This document shows positions 34,327 to 43,049 of a stretch of 64,000 nucleotides of DNA, in pieces. The stretch is taken from the NCBI RefSeq assembly GCF_014193255.1, contig NZ_JACHZB010000009.1:186001-250000 (forward strand), written 5' to 3'. The stretch is from Rhizobium sp. BK196 (lineage in GTDB: Bacteria > Pseudomonadota > Alphaproteobacteria > Rhizobiales > Rhizobiaceae). Both the position numbers and the translations under genes were made by a program. Under the pieces are notes generated by a model. It did no database searches. It saw only the letters and a program-made list of their open reading frames with translations, and had not been told where the DNA came from. Positions within the stretch are counted from its first letter, which is position 1. The number at the start of each line of letters is the position of its first letter.

Positions 34327-34866
34327 TCAGGCGACGCGCTCGACTTTCGGAAAATCGAGGATCGTGCCGACGGTGTTGTTGACGCTGTTGGTGAGGATGT
34401 TGACCGCCACATGAGCGATCGTCTCCAGAATTTCCGCGTCGGTCAGGCCGTAGGCTCTGGCTGCCTCAAGCGCTGGAGCTGCTCCCTGCCCATGGGTGGC
34501 ATTGACTGCCAGGGCAAGGCCGAGGATCGCCTGGACCTTCGGATCGGACGTGTGACCCTTCTGAGCGTTTGCCCGGTCCTCGGCACTGACGCCGGCTGCG
34601 CGTGCTCCACCGGTATGGGCGGCGAGGCAGTAGTCACAGCCATTGGCTGTTGCGATGGCGATAGCAATCTGTTCCTGCGCAGCCGGAGACAGGACGCCTC
34701 CGCTTAGGTACCGCTTGCTTCCGGTGTAAACGTCGAGTGCCGCGGGCGCATGAGCGAGAACGCGATAGAGGTTGGGAACCTTACCCATGGCGGCCTTTGC
34801 CGAGGCAAAGACCTCCGCCACGTGCGGTGTTACTTCGTTATCTGAAAGTGTCGAAATTGCTGACAT
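34327..34866 (-). CDS. Carboxymuconolactone decarboxylase/AhpD-like protein
   Basis: A 179-residue protein of the AhpD-like superfamily. The redox motif is CDYCLAAH (Cys77, Cys80, His84) in a helical context typical of peroxidase-linked alkylhydroperoxidase proteins. The ATG has AAGGAGACCGATC upstream. It lies between an SDR and a GlxA-type regulator, all on the same strand, fitting a stress/detoxification cluster. Genuine carboxymuconolactone decarboxylase activity is unlikely without a beta-ketoadipate context. Confidence 0.9.
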   Translation of the reverse strand: MSAISTLSDNEVTPHVAEVFASAKAAMGKVPNLYRVLAHAPAALDVYTGSKRYLSGGVLSPAAQEQIAIAIATANGCDYCLAAHTGGARAAGVSAEDRANAQKGHTSDPKVQAILGLALAVNATHGQGAAPALEAARAYGLTDAEILETIAHVAVNILTNSVNNTVGTILDFPKVERVA

Positions 34867-35004
34867 GATCGGTCTCCTTGAACCGGGGCGATAATCCCCG
34901 GGAGGAGAGCGACAAGATTGTAACTTCGCGCTGTCGATCGTTGCTGATCATCGCCTTCGGCGGGGCGAGCCCACATCGTGATCGGATCGACCAATTTGGG
35001 AACG

Positions 35005-35967
35005 TCAGGCGGCGAATTCGTGCGAATGTCCACCTTCGATCAGCTGGAGGCTGCGACGAAGTGTTTGTGGTGGCTGCCCGAAAAAGCGCAGGAATGCACG
35101 GCGCATGCGGTCCCGGTCGGCAAAGCCGGTGTCCCTTGCCACGATATCCATCGGGTGGCGACCGTCTTCCAGCATCGCTTTCGCTGCTTCCAGCCGCAGG
35201 CGCTCAACTGCCTTTGCAGGGGATTGGCCGGTCTCGTCACGAAACAGACGGCTGAATTGCCGCGGGCTAAGGCTCGCGGCTTCCGCCAGTTCCTCGACGG
35301 TCAGCGGATTGCGGAGGTTCTCCTTGGCATAAATAAGCGCACGGCGGACGCGGTCCGAGCGGGGCTCGAGTTCCAGCAAGGCCGAAAACTGCGATTGGCC
35401 CCCCGGCCTGCGATGATAGACAACCATCTTGCGGGCGATGAGACGCGAGAGCTCGGCACCGTGATCATCCTCGATCATGGCGAGCGTCAGGTCGATGGCA
35501 GCGCTCATGCCAGCGGAGGTCCAGATGTTACGGTCATGGACGAAGATCCTGTCTTCGTCGACTACTATTGCCGGATAGCGCTCTCGCAACGTACGGGCAT
35601 GGGCCCAGTGTGTTGTCGCGGTGCGACCATCCAATAAGCCGGCTTCGGCCAGAAGAAAGGCACCGGTGCAGACACCGGCGACGCGACGCGATTGGTTCCC
35701 GGCATCACGAATATAGGCAAGCAGCTTCGCGGAGGCCGGTTTGGGAACGAGTTCTCCAACCACCATCAGCGTGTCGGGAAAATCGCCGAGCGGTTCAGTC
35801 TCGATACGGATGCCGAGTGACGACCGGATCGTGCCACCCTTTTCGGACATGACCGTCAGGCGGTACATCTCTTCGCCAAGTGCCTCATTGGCGAATTCGA
35901 AGGCGGTCAGAGCGGCCATTCCCATGACCTGGAAGCCATCTTCCATGATGAAACCAACTCGTCGCAT
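35005..35967 (-). CDS. GlxA-type transcriptional regulator (DJ-1/PfpI + AraC)
   Basis: A 320-residue regulator. The N-terminal ~170 residues form a class-I glutamine-amidotransferase/DJ-1-like domain with Cys100 in AGVCTGAFLL; the C-terminal ~100 residues are an AraC HTH pair (VEELAEAASLSPRQFSRLFR and DIVARDTGFADRDRMRRAF). The start MRRVGFIMEDGFQVMG is typical of the family. It is upstream of the AhpD-like, SDR and MFS genes on the same strand and probably activates that group. Effector unknown. Confidence 0.92.
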   Translation of the reverse strand: MRRVGFIMEDGFQVMGMAALTAFEFANEALGEEMYRLTVMSEKGGTIRSSLGIRIETEPLGDFPDTLMVVGELVPKPASAKLLAYIRDAGNQSRRVAGVCTGAFLLAEAGLLDGRTATTHWAHARTLRERYPAIVVDEDRIFVHDRNIWTSAGMSAAIDLTLAMIEDDHGAELSRLIARKMVVYHRRPGGQSQFSALLELEPRSDRVRRALIYAKENLRNPLTVEELAEAASLSPRQFSRLFRDETGQSPAKAVERLRLEAAKAMLEDGRHPMDIVARDTGFADRDRMRRAFLRFFGQPPQTLRRSLQLIEGGHSHEFAA

Positions 35968-36049
35968 ATCGACTTTTGCCTGTGTCCGCTATTGATGGGC
36001 AAGATAGATGAGGGACCCTGATCTCCGCCTCGATGAGACGCAAGGTTTC

Positions 36050-36451
36050 TCAGGCGTGGACCGCGCCGCGCTCGGTAACTTTCGCCTCCCTCGGATCGAG
36101 ACCGCGCGGCTTGCCATATAGGCCTATGTTGGCATCGCCCCAATATTTGAGTGCAAGCAGTATCGGCTCCATGCTGCGGCCGAGTTCCGAAAGACTGTAT
36201 TCGACCTTCGGCGGGACCTGCGCATAGACCTTGCGCTCGATCAGGCCATCGTCCTCAAGCTCACGCAACTGATTGGTCAACATGCGTGGCGTGACGTTGG
36301 CGATATGCTTGCGGAGCTCGTTGAACCTCAACGTGCCGGACAGAAGATGGAAAAGGACCACCGATTTCCATTTTCCATCGATGAGGCCGATCGCCGCCTC
36401 GACCGAGCAGCCAGGAGAACAATCGAAACGGGAGTGTCTCGCCTTTGCCAT
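36050..36451 (-). CDS. HxlR family transcriptional regulator
   Basis: A 133-residue winged-helix regulator of the HxlR/DUF24 family. It has Cys12 (RFDCSPGCSVEAA), DGKWKSVVLFHLLSG, the recognition region RFNELRKHIANVTPRMLTNQ and LIERKVYAQVPPKVEYSL. Such proteins often sense electrophiles or disulphide stress through an N-terminal Cys. The ATG at 36451 has AAAAAGGATACTG upstream. The inverted repeat at 36455-36472 covers its ribosome site, and it is divergent from the dehydrogenase at 36568, so it should control both. Confidence 0.92.
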   Translation of the reverse strand: MAKARHSRFDCSPGCSVEAAIGLIDGKWKSVVLFHLLSGTLRFNELRKHIANVTPRMLTNQLRELEDDGLIERKVYAQVPPKVEYSLSELGRSMEPILLALKYWGDANIGLYGKPRGLDPREAKVTERGAVHA

Positions 36452-36454
36452 AAC

Positions 36455-36472
36455 AGTATCCTTTTTGATACT
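36455..36472. promoter_or_regulatory. Candidate HxlR operator
   Basis: AGTATC and GATACT form a perfect 6-bp inverted repeat spaced by CTTTTT, between divergent hxlR-type and dehydrogenase genes. GTATC/GATAC half-sites fit known HxlR-family operators. It overlaps the regulator's own ribosome site. Confidence 0.65.
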
Positions 36473-36567
36473 ACGTGCGTTGTTTGTGCGTATTGCGCTA
36501 ATGAGAATATAGACCATTTTGGATCCATATCAATCAGCAATCCCTCTTTCATCAAAGGAGCAAAGCA

Positions 36568-37581
36568 ATGAAAGCAATCGGTTACAAGTCAGCTGGCGCC
36601 ATTGAACGCGACGACGCCTTGCAGGATATCGAACTTCCCCGCCCGGTGCCGGCAGGCCGCGACATTCTCGTCGAGGTCGAGGCGATTTCGGTCAATCCGG
36701 TCGACACGAAGGTCCGCAAGGGTGCCAATCCGGAAGCGGGTCAATGGAAGGTTCTCGGTTGGGATGCCGTCGGCAAGGTGGTCGAGGCAGGGCCTGAGGT
36801 GAAGGACTTCCAGGTCGGCGACGAGGTGTTTTATGCCGGCTCGCTGATCCGTCCCGGCGCAAACAGCCAGTTTCATCTCGTCGATGAGCGTATCGTGGGC
36901 AAGAAGCCCAAGACGCTTTCCAACGCTGAAGCGGCGGCGCTGCCGCTGACGGCCATTACCGCATGGGAAATGTTGTTTGATCGACTGGATATGCGCAAGC
37001 CTGTGCCTGGTGCGGCAAACGCAATTGTCATTATCGGGGGTGCCGGTGGCGTCGGCTCGATCGCAATTCAGCTCGTGCGAGCGCTTACCAATGTGACCGT
37101 CATTGCAACGGCGTCACGGCCGGAAACCCAGGAATGGGTCAAGAGCCTTGGCGCTCACCATGTGATCGACCATTCCAAGCCACTTGCCGAACAGGTCGCC
37201 GCCCTCGGTATTGGGGCGCCAGCCTTCGTTTTCTCCACGACCGAAACCCATCGCCATCTGAAGGAAATCATTGAGCTCATCGCGCCGCAGGGGCGCTTCG
37301 GTCTGATCGACGATCCCGACAGCCTCGATGTCCTTGGTTTCAAGCGCAAGGCGGCGTCGATCCACTGGGAGCTGATGTTTACGCGTTCGATCTTCGAGAC
37401 CGCCGACATTGCCGAACAGGGCAAGCTGCTGAACGAGGTGTCCCGGCTGATCGACGAGGGGAAGATCTATACAACCGTCACTGAGACGATTTCTCCCATA
37501 AACGCCGCCAATTTGAAGAAGGCACATGCCGCGATCGAAAGTGGAAAGACCAAAGGCAAGCTAGTGCTCGAAGGTTTCTAG
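36568..37581 (+). CDS. Zinc-type alcohol dehydrogenase-like (MDR) protein
   Basis: A 337-residue medium-chain reductase of the zinc-binding-dehydrogenase/quinone-oxidoreductase group. NPVDTKVRKG and the Rossmann loop IGGAGGVGSIAIQL are clear; the catalytic zinc Cys/His ligands of true alcohol dehydrogenases are absent, so NADPH-dependent quinone or enal reduction is likely. The ATG has AAAGGAGCAAAGCA upstream. It is divergent from the HxlR gene, the classic arrangement for a stress-induced reductase. A monooxygenase-fold gene and an SDR follow on the same strand. Confidence 0.92.
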   Translation: MKAIGYKSAGAIERDDALQDIELPRPVPAGRDILVEVEAISVNPVDTKVRKGANPEAGQWKVLGWDAVGKVVEAGPEVKDFQVGDEVFYAGSLIRPGANSQFHLVDERIVGKKPKTLSNAEAAALPLTAITAWEMLFDRLDMRKPVPGAANAIVIIGGAGGVGSIAIQLVRALTNVTVIATASRPETQEWVKSLGAHHVIDHSKPLAEQVAALGIGAPAFVFSTTETHRHLKEIIELIAPQGRFGLIDDPDSLDVLGFKRKAASIHWELMFTRSIFETADIAEQGKLLNEVSRLIDEGKIYTTVTETISPINAANLKKAHAAIESGKTKGKLVLEGF

Positions 37582-37665
37582 GCCAAGTGAAGAAGCGAGG
37601 GCGGAAAGATTCAGACTCTTTCGCCTGATCTCCCGACGATGGTGACCTTAAAAGAGGAAAGAACA

Positions 37666-37974
37666 ATGGACGAGAATGCTTCGGAGGTTATTCACCTCGT
37701 TGCAAGATTAAAGGCAAAGCCGGAGCAGCGGTCTGCACTCTTCGATGCATTGAAGGCGATCGTGCCGGACGTGCGAAAGGAGGATGGCTGCATGTTGTAC
37801 GATCTCAACGTAGACCGCGACGATCCCGATGTCGCGGTGATGCTGGAAATCTGGCGCGATGCTTCCGCTCTTGATGCTCACGCGCAGGCGGCACCGTTCA
37901 GATCGCTGGCGACCCGTTTCGATGCGCTTCTTGCAGAACCGTTACACCTGCAACGCCTTCAGAAACTTCTCTGA
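37666..37974 (+). CDS. Antibiotic biosynthesis monooxygenase (ABM) domain protein
   Basis: A 102-residue single ABM/dimeric alpha-beta barrel protein (VIHLVARLKAKPEQRSALFD ... EDGCMLYDLNVDRDDP ... MLEIWRDASALDAHAQ). YgiN-like members act on quinols. The ATG has AAGAGGAAAGAACA upstream. It lies 84 bp after the reductase and 51 bp before an SDR, so the three may form a quinone or electrophile detoxification operon under the HxlR regulator. Confidence 0.88.
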   Translation: MDENASEVIHLVARLKAKPEQRSALFDALKAIVPDVRKEDGCMLYDLNVDRDDPDVAVMLEIWRDASALDAHAQAAPFRSLATRFDALLAEPLHLQRLQKLL

Positions 37975-38025
37975 AAAGCAGTTATTGCTGAGCTCGCGAT
38001 TGGGTAAGGCAGGAAAGGTAAAACC

Positions 38026-38739
38026 ATGATATCTCTTAGAGACAACCGCGTTCTTGTTATCGGCGGCAGTTCCGGCATTGGCTTGGCGGTGGCAGAAGCG
38101 GCCACTGCCGCCGATGCCGTTGTCACAATCGCCTCGCGGTCGCGTTCGAAGCTCGATGAAGCGTTGAAGTCGTTGGGACCTCAGGCCCTATCGGCAGTTC
38201 TCGACACAGCAGACGAAAACGCGCTCGAAGCGTTTTTTAGCGCAAACGAGCCGTTCGATCATATCGTCGTGTCAGCGGCGCAGACGCCAACGGGACCGGT
38301 GCGCAAGCTTGAGCTTGCCGATGCAAAACAGGCGATGGAGAGCAAGTTCTGGGGCGCCTACCGGGTGGCCCGTCGCGCTCGGTTCACAGAACGCGGCACC
38401 TTGACCCTGATCTCGGGTTTCCTCAGCGAGAGGCCGTCCGCCACATCAGTCCTTCAGGGCGCCATCAATGCCGCGCTTGAAGGCTTGGCGCGGGGCCTTG
38501 CGCTGGAACTTTCGCCCGTTCGGGTAAATACGGTGTCGCCGGGCCTGATTGACACGCCGCTTTGGTCGAAAATGGATAAAGACGCAAAACAGGCCATGTT
38601 TGAAAAGGTGTCTGGAAACCTGCCGGCAAAGACAGTCGGTCGGCCGGCCGACATCGCCAATGCGGTTCTCTTCCTGATGGCCACGCCGTTTGCGACCGGA
38701 TCGAACGTTCGCGTGGATGGCGGCGGCGCAATCGCTTGA
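38026..38739 (+). CDS. SDR-fold protein lacking the Tyr-Lys active site
   Basis: A 237-residue SDR with the cofactor loop GGSSGIG and the C-terminal RVNTVSPGLIDTPLW and GSNVRVDGGG. Where Tyr-x3-Lys should stand, 13 residues after the Ser of LISG, it has Leu and Ile (SATSVLQGAINAAL). Divergent SDRs of this kind exist; catalysis may differ or be lost. The upstream sequence GCAGGAAAGGTAAAACC contains the ribosome site. It is third in the presumed operon after the dehydrogenase and ABM genes. A strong hairpin follows the stop. Confidence 0.85.
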   Translation: MISLRDNRVLVIGGSSGIGLAVAEAATAADAVVTIASRSRSKLDEALKSLGPQALSAVLDTADENALEAFFSANEPFDHIVVSAAQTPTGPVRKLELADAKQAMESKFWGAYRVARRARFTERGTLTLISGFLSERPSATSVLQGAINAALEGLARGLALELSPVRVNTVSPGLIDTPLWSKMDKDAKQAMFEKVSGNLPAKTVGRPADIANAVLFLMATPFATGSNVRVDGGGAIA

Positions 38740-38745
38740 GATGTC

Positions 38746-38778
38746 CTATGCCGCCGGTCCCGCGGGCCGGCGGCATAG
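38746..38778 (+). terminator. Strong hairpin after the dehydrogenase operon
   Basis: CTATGCCGCCGG pairs perfectly with CCGGCGGCATAG (12 bp, 9-base loop) six bases after the SDR stop codon. No T-tract follows. The rest of 38779-39066 shows nothing recognisable. Confidence 0.6.
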
Positions 38779-39066
38779 ACATGGTTCATCGGATAGATAT
38801 TATCCGTCATTGTCGCCAAAGGCTTCGTCCCACTTTTGCTATCGCTAGATCGTGCTCGGGCGTAACGATTTAAAACCTGAGCCGTCGCTCCCATCATTTC
38901 AGCGTTAGTAGCAAGCGCCTTGGTAGTGCGGCGAAATCATCTGCAGTGATGACGCTTTAGCGCGGCAATTCAGGATGAGACGAATCTCACCTAGATTGCC
39001 GCTATCCGGATTTCTGCGAGGATTCCGGGACCACACTGGCAACATCCAGTGGCCATAGAGCCCCTT

Positions 39067-40362
39067 TTATCTCGGTCTTGCGGTTCGCACGTCCTCCGCG
39101 GTAGCAGTGGGCTGCTTGCCGCTAAACCTGCTGACCAGGAAGTTCGCGAGCGCTGCGACTTCTTCGTCAGAATATATGGCTTTGAAGGCGGGCATTGTCG
39201 ATCCTGGCGTGTTTGAACCGTCGGAGGAACCTTCGAGTATCACGCGAATGATGTTGGCAGCGTCGGGGTCGCTGAAGGCGTGGGCTCCTGCAATCGCCGC
39301 ACGCGGATTGGCCTGCCCTTTCGCTTCCCACCCGTGGCAACTCGCGCAGGCGCCAGCGAAGATCCTACGTCCGAGGTCAACTCCAGCGTCAGACGATTGT
39401 AGCCTTACCGTTTTTTCTTTCGGATTACTGGATTTGCGCAGCTCAGGTTCGCCTGCGACGGGAGGGACGGTCCGAAGATAGGTAATCATGGCGCGAATAT
39501 CGTCCGAAGGCAGTTTGCTGAGGCTGAGATCAACAGCTTCGCGCATACCGCCGCTTGCGCTGCCGCGGCCCTGTGCATGGCCGGTTGAAAGGTAGGATGC
39601 CAGCTCTTCGTCATTCCAGGCGCCGACTCCGTTTTCTTTGTCGGAGGTGATGTTCCACGCCCGCCATCCATCGACGATTCCACCCGAAAGAGCCTGCGAT
39701 TGCTTGCGCTCGAACATCAAGCCTCTTGGCGTATGGCACTCGCCGCAATGTGCGAGGGCTTCCACAAGGTAGGCGCCTCGGTTCCAATCTTCACTGCGGG
39801 TCGGATCACGTCGCTGTTCATGTCTGGGCATGAACAGGAGCTTCCACCCTCGCATCAACCAACGCTGGTCGAAGGGAAATGCGAGATCGCTTTGCGGAGC
39901 CTGTAAGGCGGCAGGTGCGAGCGTCTTGAGGTAGGCAAAGATCGCCAGGACGTCATCATCCGAGAGAAGAGCGTACGATGTGTAAGGGAATGCCGGATAG
40001 AGGTCCTCACCGTGCTTGCCGACACCGAATTTAACCGCGCGGACGAATTCGGACTCGCTCCACCCGCCAATGCCATGCTGAGTATCCGGTGTAATGTTGG
40101 ACGAATAGATAGTACCAAACGGAAGCTTGAAGGCCAGACCTCCTGCAAACGGCTTGCCGCCCTTGGTCGTGTGGCAGGCGGCGCAATCCGCTGAGGTTGT
40201 CAGATATTTTCCTCTGGCGATCAGGGCATCTCCAACGGGCTGCTTTGCCGTTGCAGCCACTTGGTCAAGCCGGTGCGGAATGAAGAAAAACAGGCCCGCG
40301 CCGATCAGACACAAGATGATCGCCGCCGCAGCCACGAAAGAAAATTTGTTTCGAATAGTCAT
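39067..40362 (-). CDS. Tri-haem cytochrome c (alcohol/aldehyde dehydrogenase subunit type)
   Basis: A 431-residue membrane-anchored cytochrome with an N-terminal hydrophobic helix (about residues 8-28) and three haem-c motifs: CAACH (60-64), CGECH and CASCH, each with later Met ligands. It matches the AdhB-like cytochrome subunit that passes electrons from periplasmic molybdo- or quinoproteins to the respiratory chain. The IorAB-type molybdoenzyme lies at 47951-50564, a plausible partner, though separated by other genes. The stretch LNPITP-like SSNITPDTQHGIGGWSESEF is conserved in these proteins. Confidence 0.92.
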   Translation of the reverse strand: MTIRNKFSFVAAAAIILCLIGAGLFFFIPHRLDQVAATAKQPVGDALIARGKYLTTSADCAACHTTKGGKPFAGGLAFKLPFGTIYSSNITPDTQHGIGGWSESEFVRAVKFGVGKHGEDLYPAFPYTSYALLSDDDVLAIFAYLKTLAPAALQAPQSDLAFPFDQRWLMRGWKLLFMPRHEQRRDPTRSEDWNRGAYLVEALAHCGECHTPRGLMFERKQSQALSGGIVDGWRAWNITSDKENGVGAWNDEELASYLSTGHAQGRGSASGGMREAVDLSLSKLPSDDIRAMITYLRTVPPVAGEPELRKSSNPKEKTVRLQSSDAGVDLGRRIFAGACASCHGWEAKGQANPRAAIAGAHAFSDPDAANIIRVILEGSSDGSNTPGSTMPAFKAIYSDEEVAALANFLVSRFSGKQPTATAEDVRTARPR

Positions 40363-40426
40363 GTTGAGCTCGCATCGTTAACTGGCGACAGGGATCGGAT
40401 GACGGTTGACAGATGGAGACCGGCGC

Positions 40427-41425
40427 TCATGCCGCGCGTGGGTGAAGGGGGAAGAGTTTTCCGCGCCACAGCATGGCGACGCTGAGGATCGCGAGCAGCC
40501 CGATGAGAGCGTTGACGATTATAAAGATTGGCATGGCGATTGCGGGGATGATACCGCTGTCCCCACGTTCAGCCATGCGCAGGACGGCCGTAGCCAAGGC
40601 GGTGAGACCGAAGGAAAACGCCCAATAGCCGGCGACGAAAGGCTGTTTCAGGACCCAGGGCAGGATGCGAAGCAGCAGGAGAGCCTGCAGCAGGCCGTAT
40701 CCGATCATGGCATGGACAAACATGTCCGGGGCACCCCGAGTCGCACTGAGATAGGCGACGCTCCCCACCGTCGGCGGCGCGAGTTGGATGCCGATGGTAG
40801 GCCTGACCGGTTCACCGAGTTCGGGCGCGGTCAAGAGCCGATTGAGAAGCACGGATTCGATTGCGAGCCACGAGAAGAAGCCGGCACCGAAAGCCAATTG
40901 GCTGAGCCCCTGATAGCCGAGGGCGCCCCCTACGATGCCGATGACATAGGAACCCGCCACTGTCGGCAGGTAGAGCACGGCCGTTGTAGAGGCGTGATCA
41001 CGGCCACCGCGCCACAGTGCGCCGGTTCGCCACAGCGCAAATACGGCGGTCCATGCTGCGCCCAGCCAATAAAGGGTCTCGGCGATCAAGTGGGAAAAGG
41101 GTAGCGCTACTGTGGCGACCAGCATGGTTGCCACGCCTACGAGGCCGACGAAACAGCATTGGACGGGGTGTTCCAGTTCCTGCAATGCGTCGCTGCGGAA
41201 AGCTATCCACTTCAGGCCATAAGATATAATCAGAATAAGCCATATTAATGCACCGACCAGCCCGATGCCCTCGCTGACTGAGGTCGCGGCACCCCAAAGG
41301 TCGGTGGCCGCTCGCCAGGCGTTGGCCAGTCCAACAAGGCCAAGTACGATGCCAAAGGCGGCGGCGGGAACGATTGGAAGGGTGAGGGAATTATCGATAG
41401 GCCTTGATGAAGATGTGGTGGGCAT
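40427..41425 (-). CDS. TehA/SLAC1-family (TDT) membrane transporter
   Basis: A 332-residue protein with about ten membrane segments and the TDT-family signature APPTVGSVAYL. Relatives include TehA (tellurite/dicarboxylate) and SLAC1 anion channels, so anion or dicarboxylate export is likely; the substrate is unknown. The ATG at 41425 has CGGAGGATTGCACAT upstream, which decides the start. It is upstream of the cytochrome c gene on the same strand (64 bp). Confidence 0.88.
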   Translation of the reverse strand: MPTTSSSRPIDNSLTLPIVPAAAFGIVLGLVGLANAWRAATDLWGAATSVSEGIGLVGALIWLILIISYGLKWIAFRSDALQELEHPVQCCFVGLVGVATMLVATVALPFSHLIAETLYWLGAAWTAVFALWRTGALWRGGRDHASTTAVLYLPTVAGSYVIGIVGGALGYQGLSQLAFGAGFFSWLAIESVLLNRLLTAPELGEPVRPTIGIQLAPPTVGSVAYLSATRGAPDMFVHAMIGYGLLQALLLLRILPWVLKQPFVAGYWAFSFGLTALATAVLRMAERGDSGIIPAIAMPIFIIVNALIGLLAILSVAMLWRGKLFPLHPRAA

Positions 41426-41706
41426 ATGTGCAATCCTCCGGTTTTGTCGAAGATCAATAACCGGGGGCGTTAGCGACCTTATTGTACGATCGAGATGCAT
41501 AGTTGAGGTCTTCAGGCGGCCGATGCGAAGCCGTGGCCACCGTGGGCCGTGCTTCAAGGATCAGCGACAGGCCGAATAAAGGAATTCCAGCGATGGATGC
41601 GTATTGAGCAGGAGCGACGGTGGCCGCAGGCGATATCAGGCTGTCCGGTGCGGATGTCCGAGAACTCGATGAGCTCGGGCGAAAAACCGATAGTTGACGG
41701 CCAACA

Positions 41707-41736
41707 AAAGACGGCGATGCACTCATCGCCGTCTTT
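41707..41736 (-). terminator. Rho-independent terminator after the MRJP-like gene
   Basis: AAAGACGGCGATG pairs perfectly with CATCGCCGTCTTT (13 bp, 4-base loop); the minus strand then reads TTTTGTT. It ends the gene at 41751. The rest of 41426-41706 holds nothing recognisable. Confidence 0.85.
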
Positions 41737-41750
41737 AAGGTAAAGGCCAA

Positions 41751-42899
41751 CTATTTGTTCAACGAAACGGGGCCACCGTCGATCTTGATGCGGAACAGTT
41801 TGTAGGGCTTCTTGCGCTTATCGACACCCTGATGGAAACCAGCCTGCTTGTCGAGTTGGTTGGCGGTGAAATAAAGGTAGCCATCGGCAGCGATCGATAG
41901 AGTATCGGGCCATTCGATCTGCGGGGACTGAATGAGCGTTGACCACTTCCCCTTGTCAAGGACGCGGATACTCTTGTGCTCGTAGTCGCCACCATAAACA
42001 CGGCCCTTGTCATCTGTCTCCAGCCCATCGGACGCACCCTTGAGACCGAGGTCCTTGACCTTGGAGGAAAGCTGCTTCTCGCTGACTGACTGGTCCAGAA
42101 GTGCCGCCGTCGGTACAGAATAGAGATGGCGGCCAGATACGGCTGAGTAATAGAGCGTTTCACCGTCCGGAGAAATCGCAATCCCGTCGCTTGCGATCTG
42201 GATCTTCGAAGGTTTGCCTTCCTTCGGACGGTTCATGAATTTCTGGCCGTCGATGATGCCGATAAAGTCCTTGTCGGCGGATGTGCTTGGGTCGCCGGTC
42301 AGGCGACGAAACGCCTTGCCGGTTGCAAGGTCGACAACGATGATCCCGCCGGGACCGGTAAGCGAGCTGTCGGTCAGGTAGGCAACACCCCCGGTTCCCT
42401 TGGTCAGGTCGAAGCGAACATCGTTCACGTAGGTTGTGCTCAGGATCACGTCGGCCGGGAAGACTATGGTCTTGACCACCTTGTTGGTGGAGAGATCGAC
42501 GGCGACCAGCTTGGCACCACCCGGGAGCGGCGGCTTGAACCCGGGTGCGGCTGTGTCCAGGATCCAGAGGCGGTTGGCTGGGTCAACGACGACGCTCTGC
42601 ACGCTGATCAGGTTCTTGGCCGGATTGGCCGGATCCGCCTTGTTTATGTCCGCATCCGGGTATGCCACGGCCTTGCCATCGACCACTTCTGCCACTGTGA
42701 AGGGAACGTCATCGCCCCAACGTGGATAGTTGATGAAGATACGGCCATCATGCGTAACGGTCACGCCGGTCAGCATCGCATCGTTGAACGTTGCGACCGT
42801 TTCAAGCTTCGGCGCGTTGTCATTGGCAAATGCGTTGATAGTGGGCAATGGCAACATTAGAAGAGCTATTGCCAGCGATAAAATCGTTTTGTTTGTCAT
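41751..42899 (-). CDS. Secreted MRJP/yellow-like beta-propeller protein
   Basis: A 382-residue protein with a Sec signal peptide (MTNKTILSLAIALLMLPLPT, then NAFA before a cleavage site) and a major royal jelly protein/yellow-like propeller. ISVQSVVVDPANRLWILD, VNDVRFDLTKGTGGVAYLTD and SDGIAISPDGETLYYSA are the family landmarks. Bacterial members are sometimes named L-dopachrome tautomerase-related; activity is unproven. The ATG has GAAGGAAATTCGG upstream. It is monocistronic, with a clear terminator at 41707-41736. Confidence 0.88.
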   Translation of the reverse strand: MTNKTILSLAIALLMLPLPTINAFANDNAPKLETVATFNDAMLTGVTVTHDGRIFINYPRWGDDVPFTVAEVVDGKAVAYPDADINKADPANPAKNLISVQSVVVDPANRLWILDTAAPGFKPPLPGGAKLVAVDLSTNKVVKTIVFPADVILSTTYVNDVRFDLTKGTGGVAYLTDSSLTGPGGIIVVDLATGKAFRRLTGDPSTSADKDFIGIIDGQKFMNRPKEGKPSKIQIASDGIAISPDGETLYYSAVSGRHLYSVPTAALLDQSVSEKQLSSKVKDLGLKGASDGLETDDKGRVYGGDYEHKSIRVLDKGKWSTLIQSPQIEWPDTLSIAADGYLYFTANQLDKQAGFHQGVDKRKKPYKLFRIKIDGGPVSLNK

Positions 42900-43049
42900 C
42901 CGAATTTCCTTCTTGAACGCCCTCGCGATTACGGCCAGGTGGGAGCCGTTCGGCTAGAGGTGCAGGTTTCGAAACAACGTTGCGGAGAAAGACTGACGCA
43001 ATGCTGGTTTCGATCAGAAGGTAGAAATTCGACCCTACGGCGGATTGTA

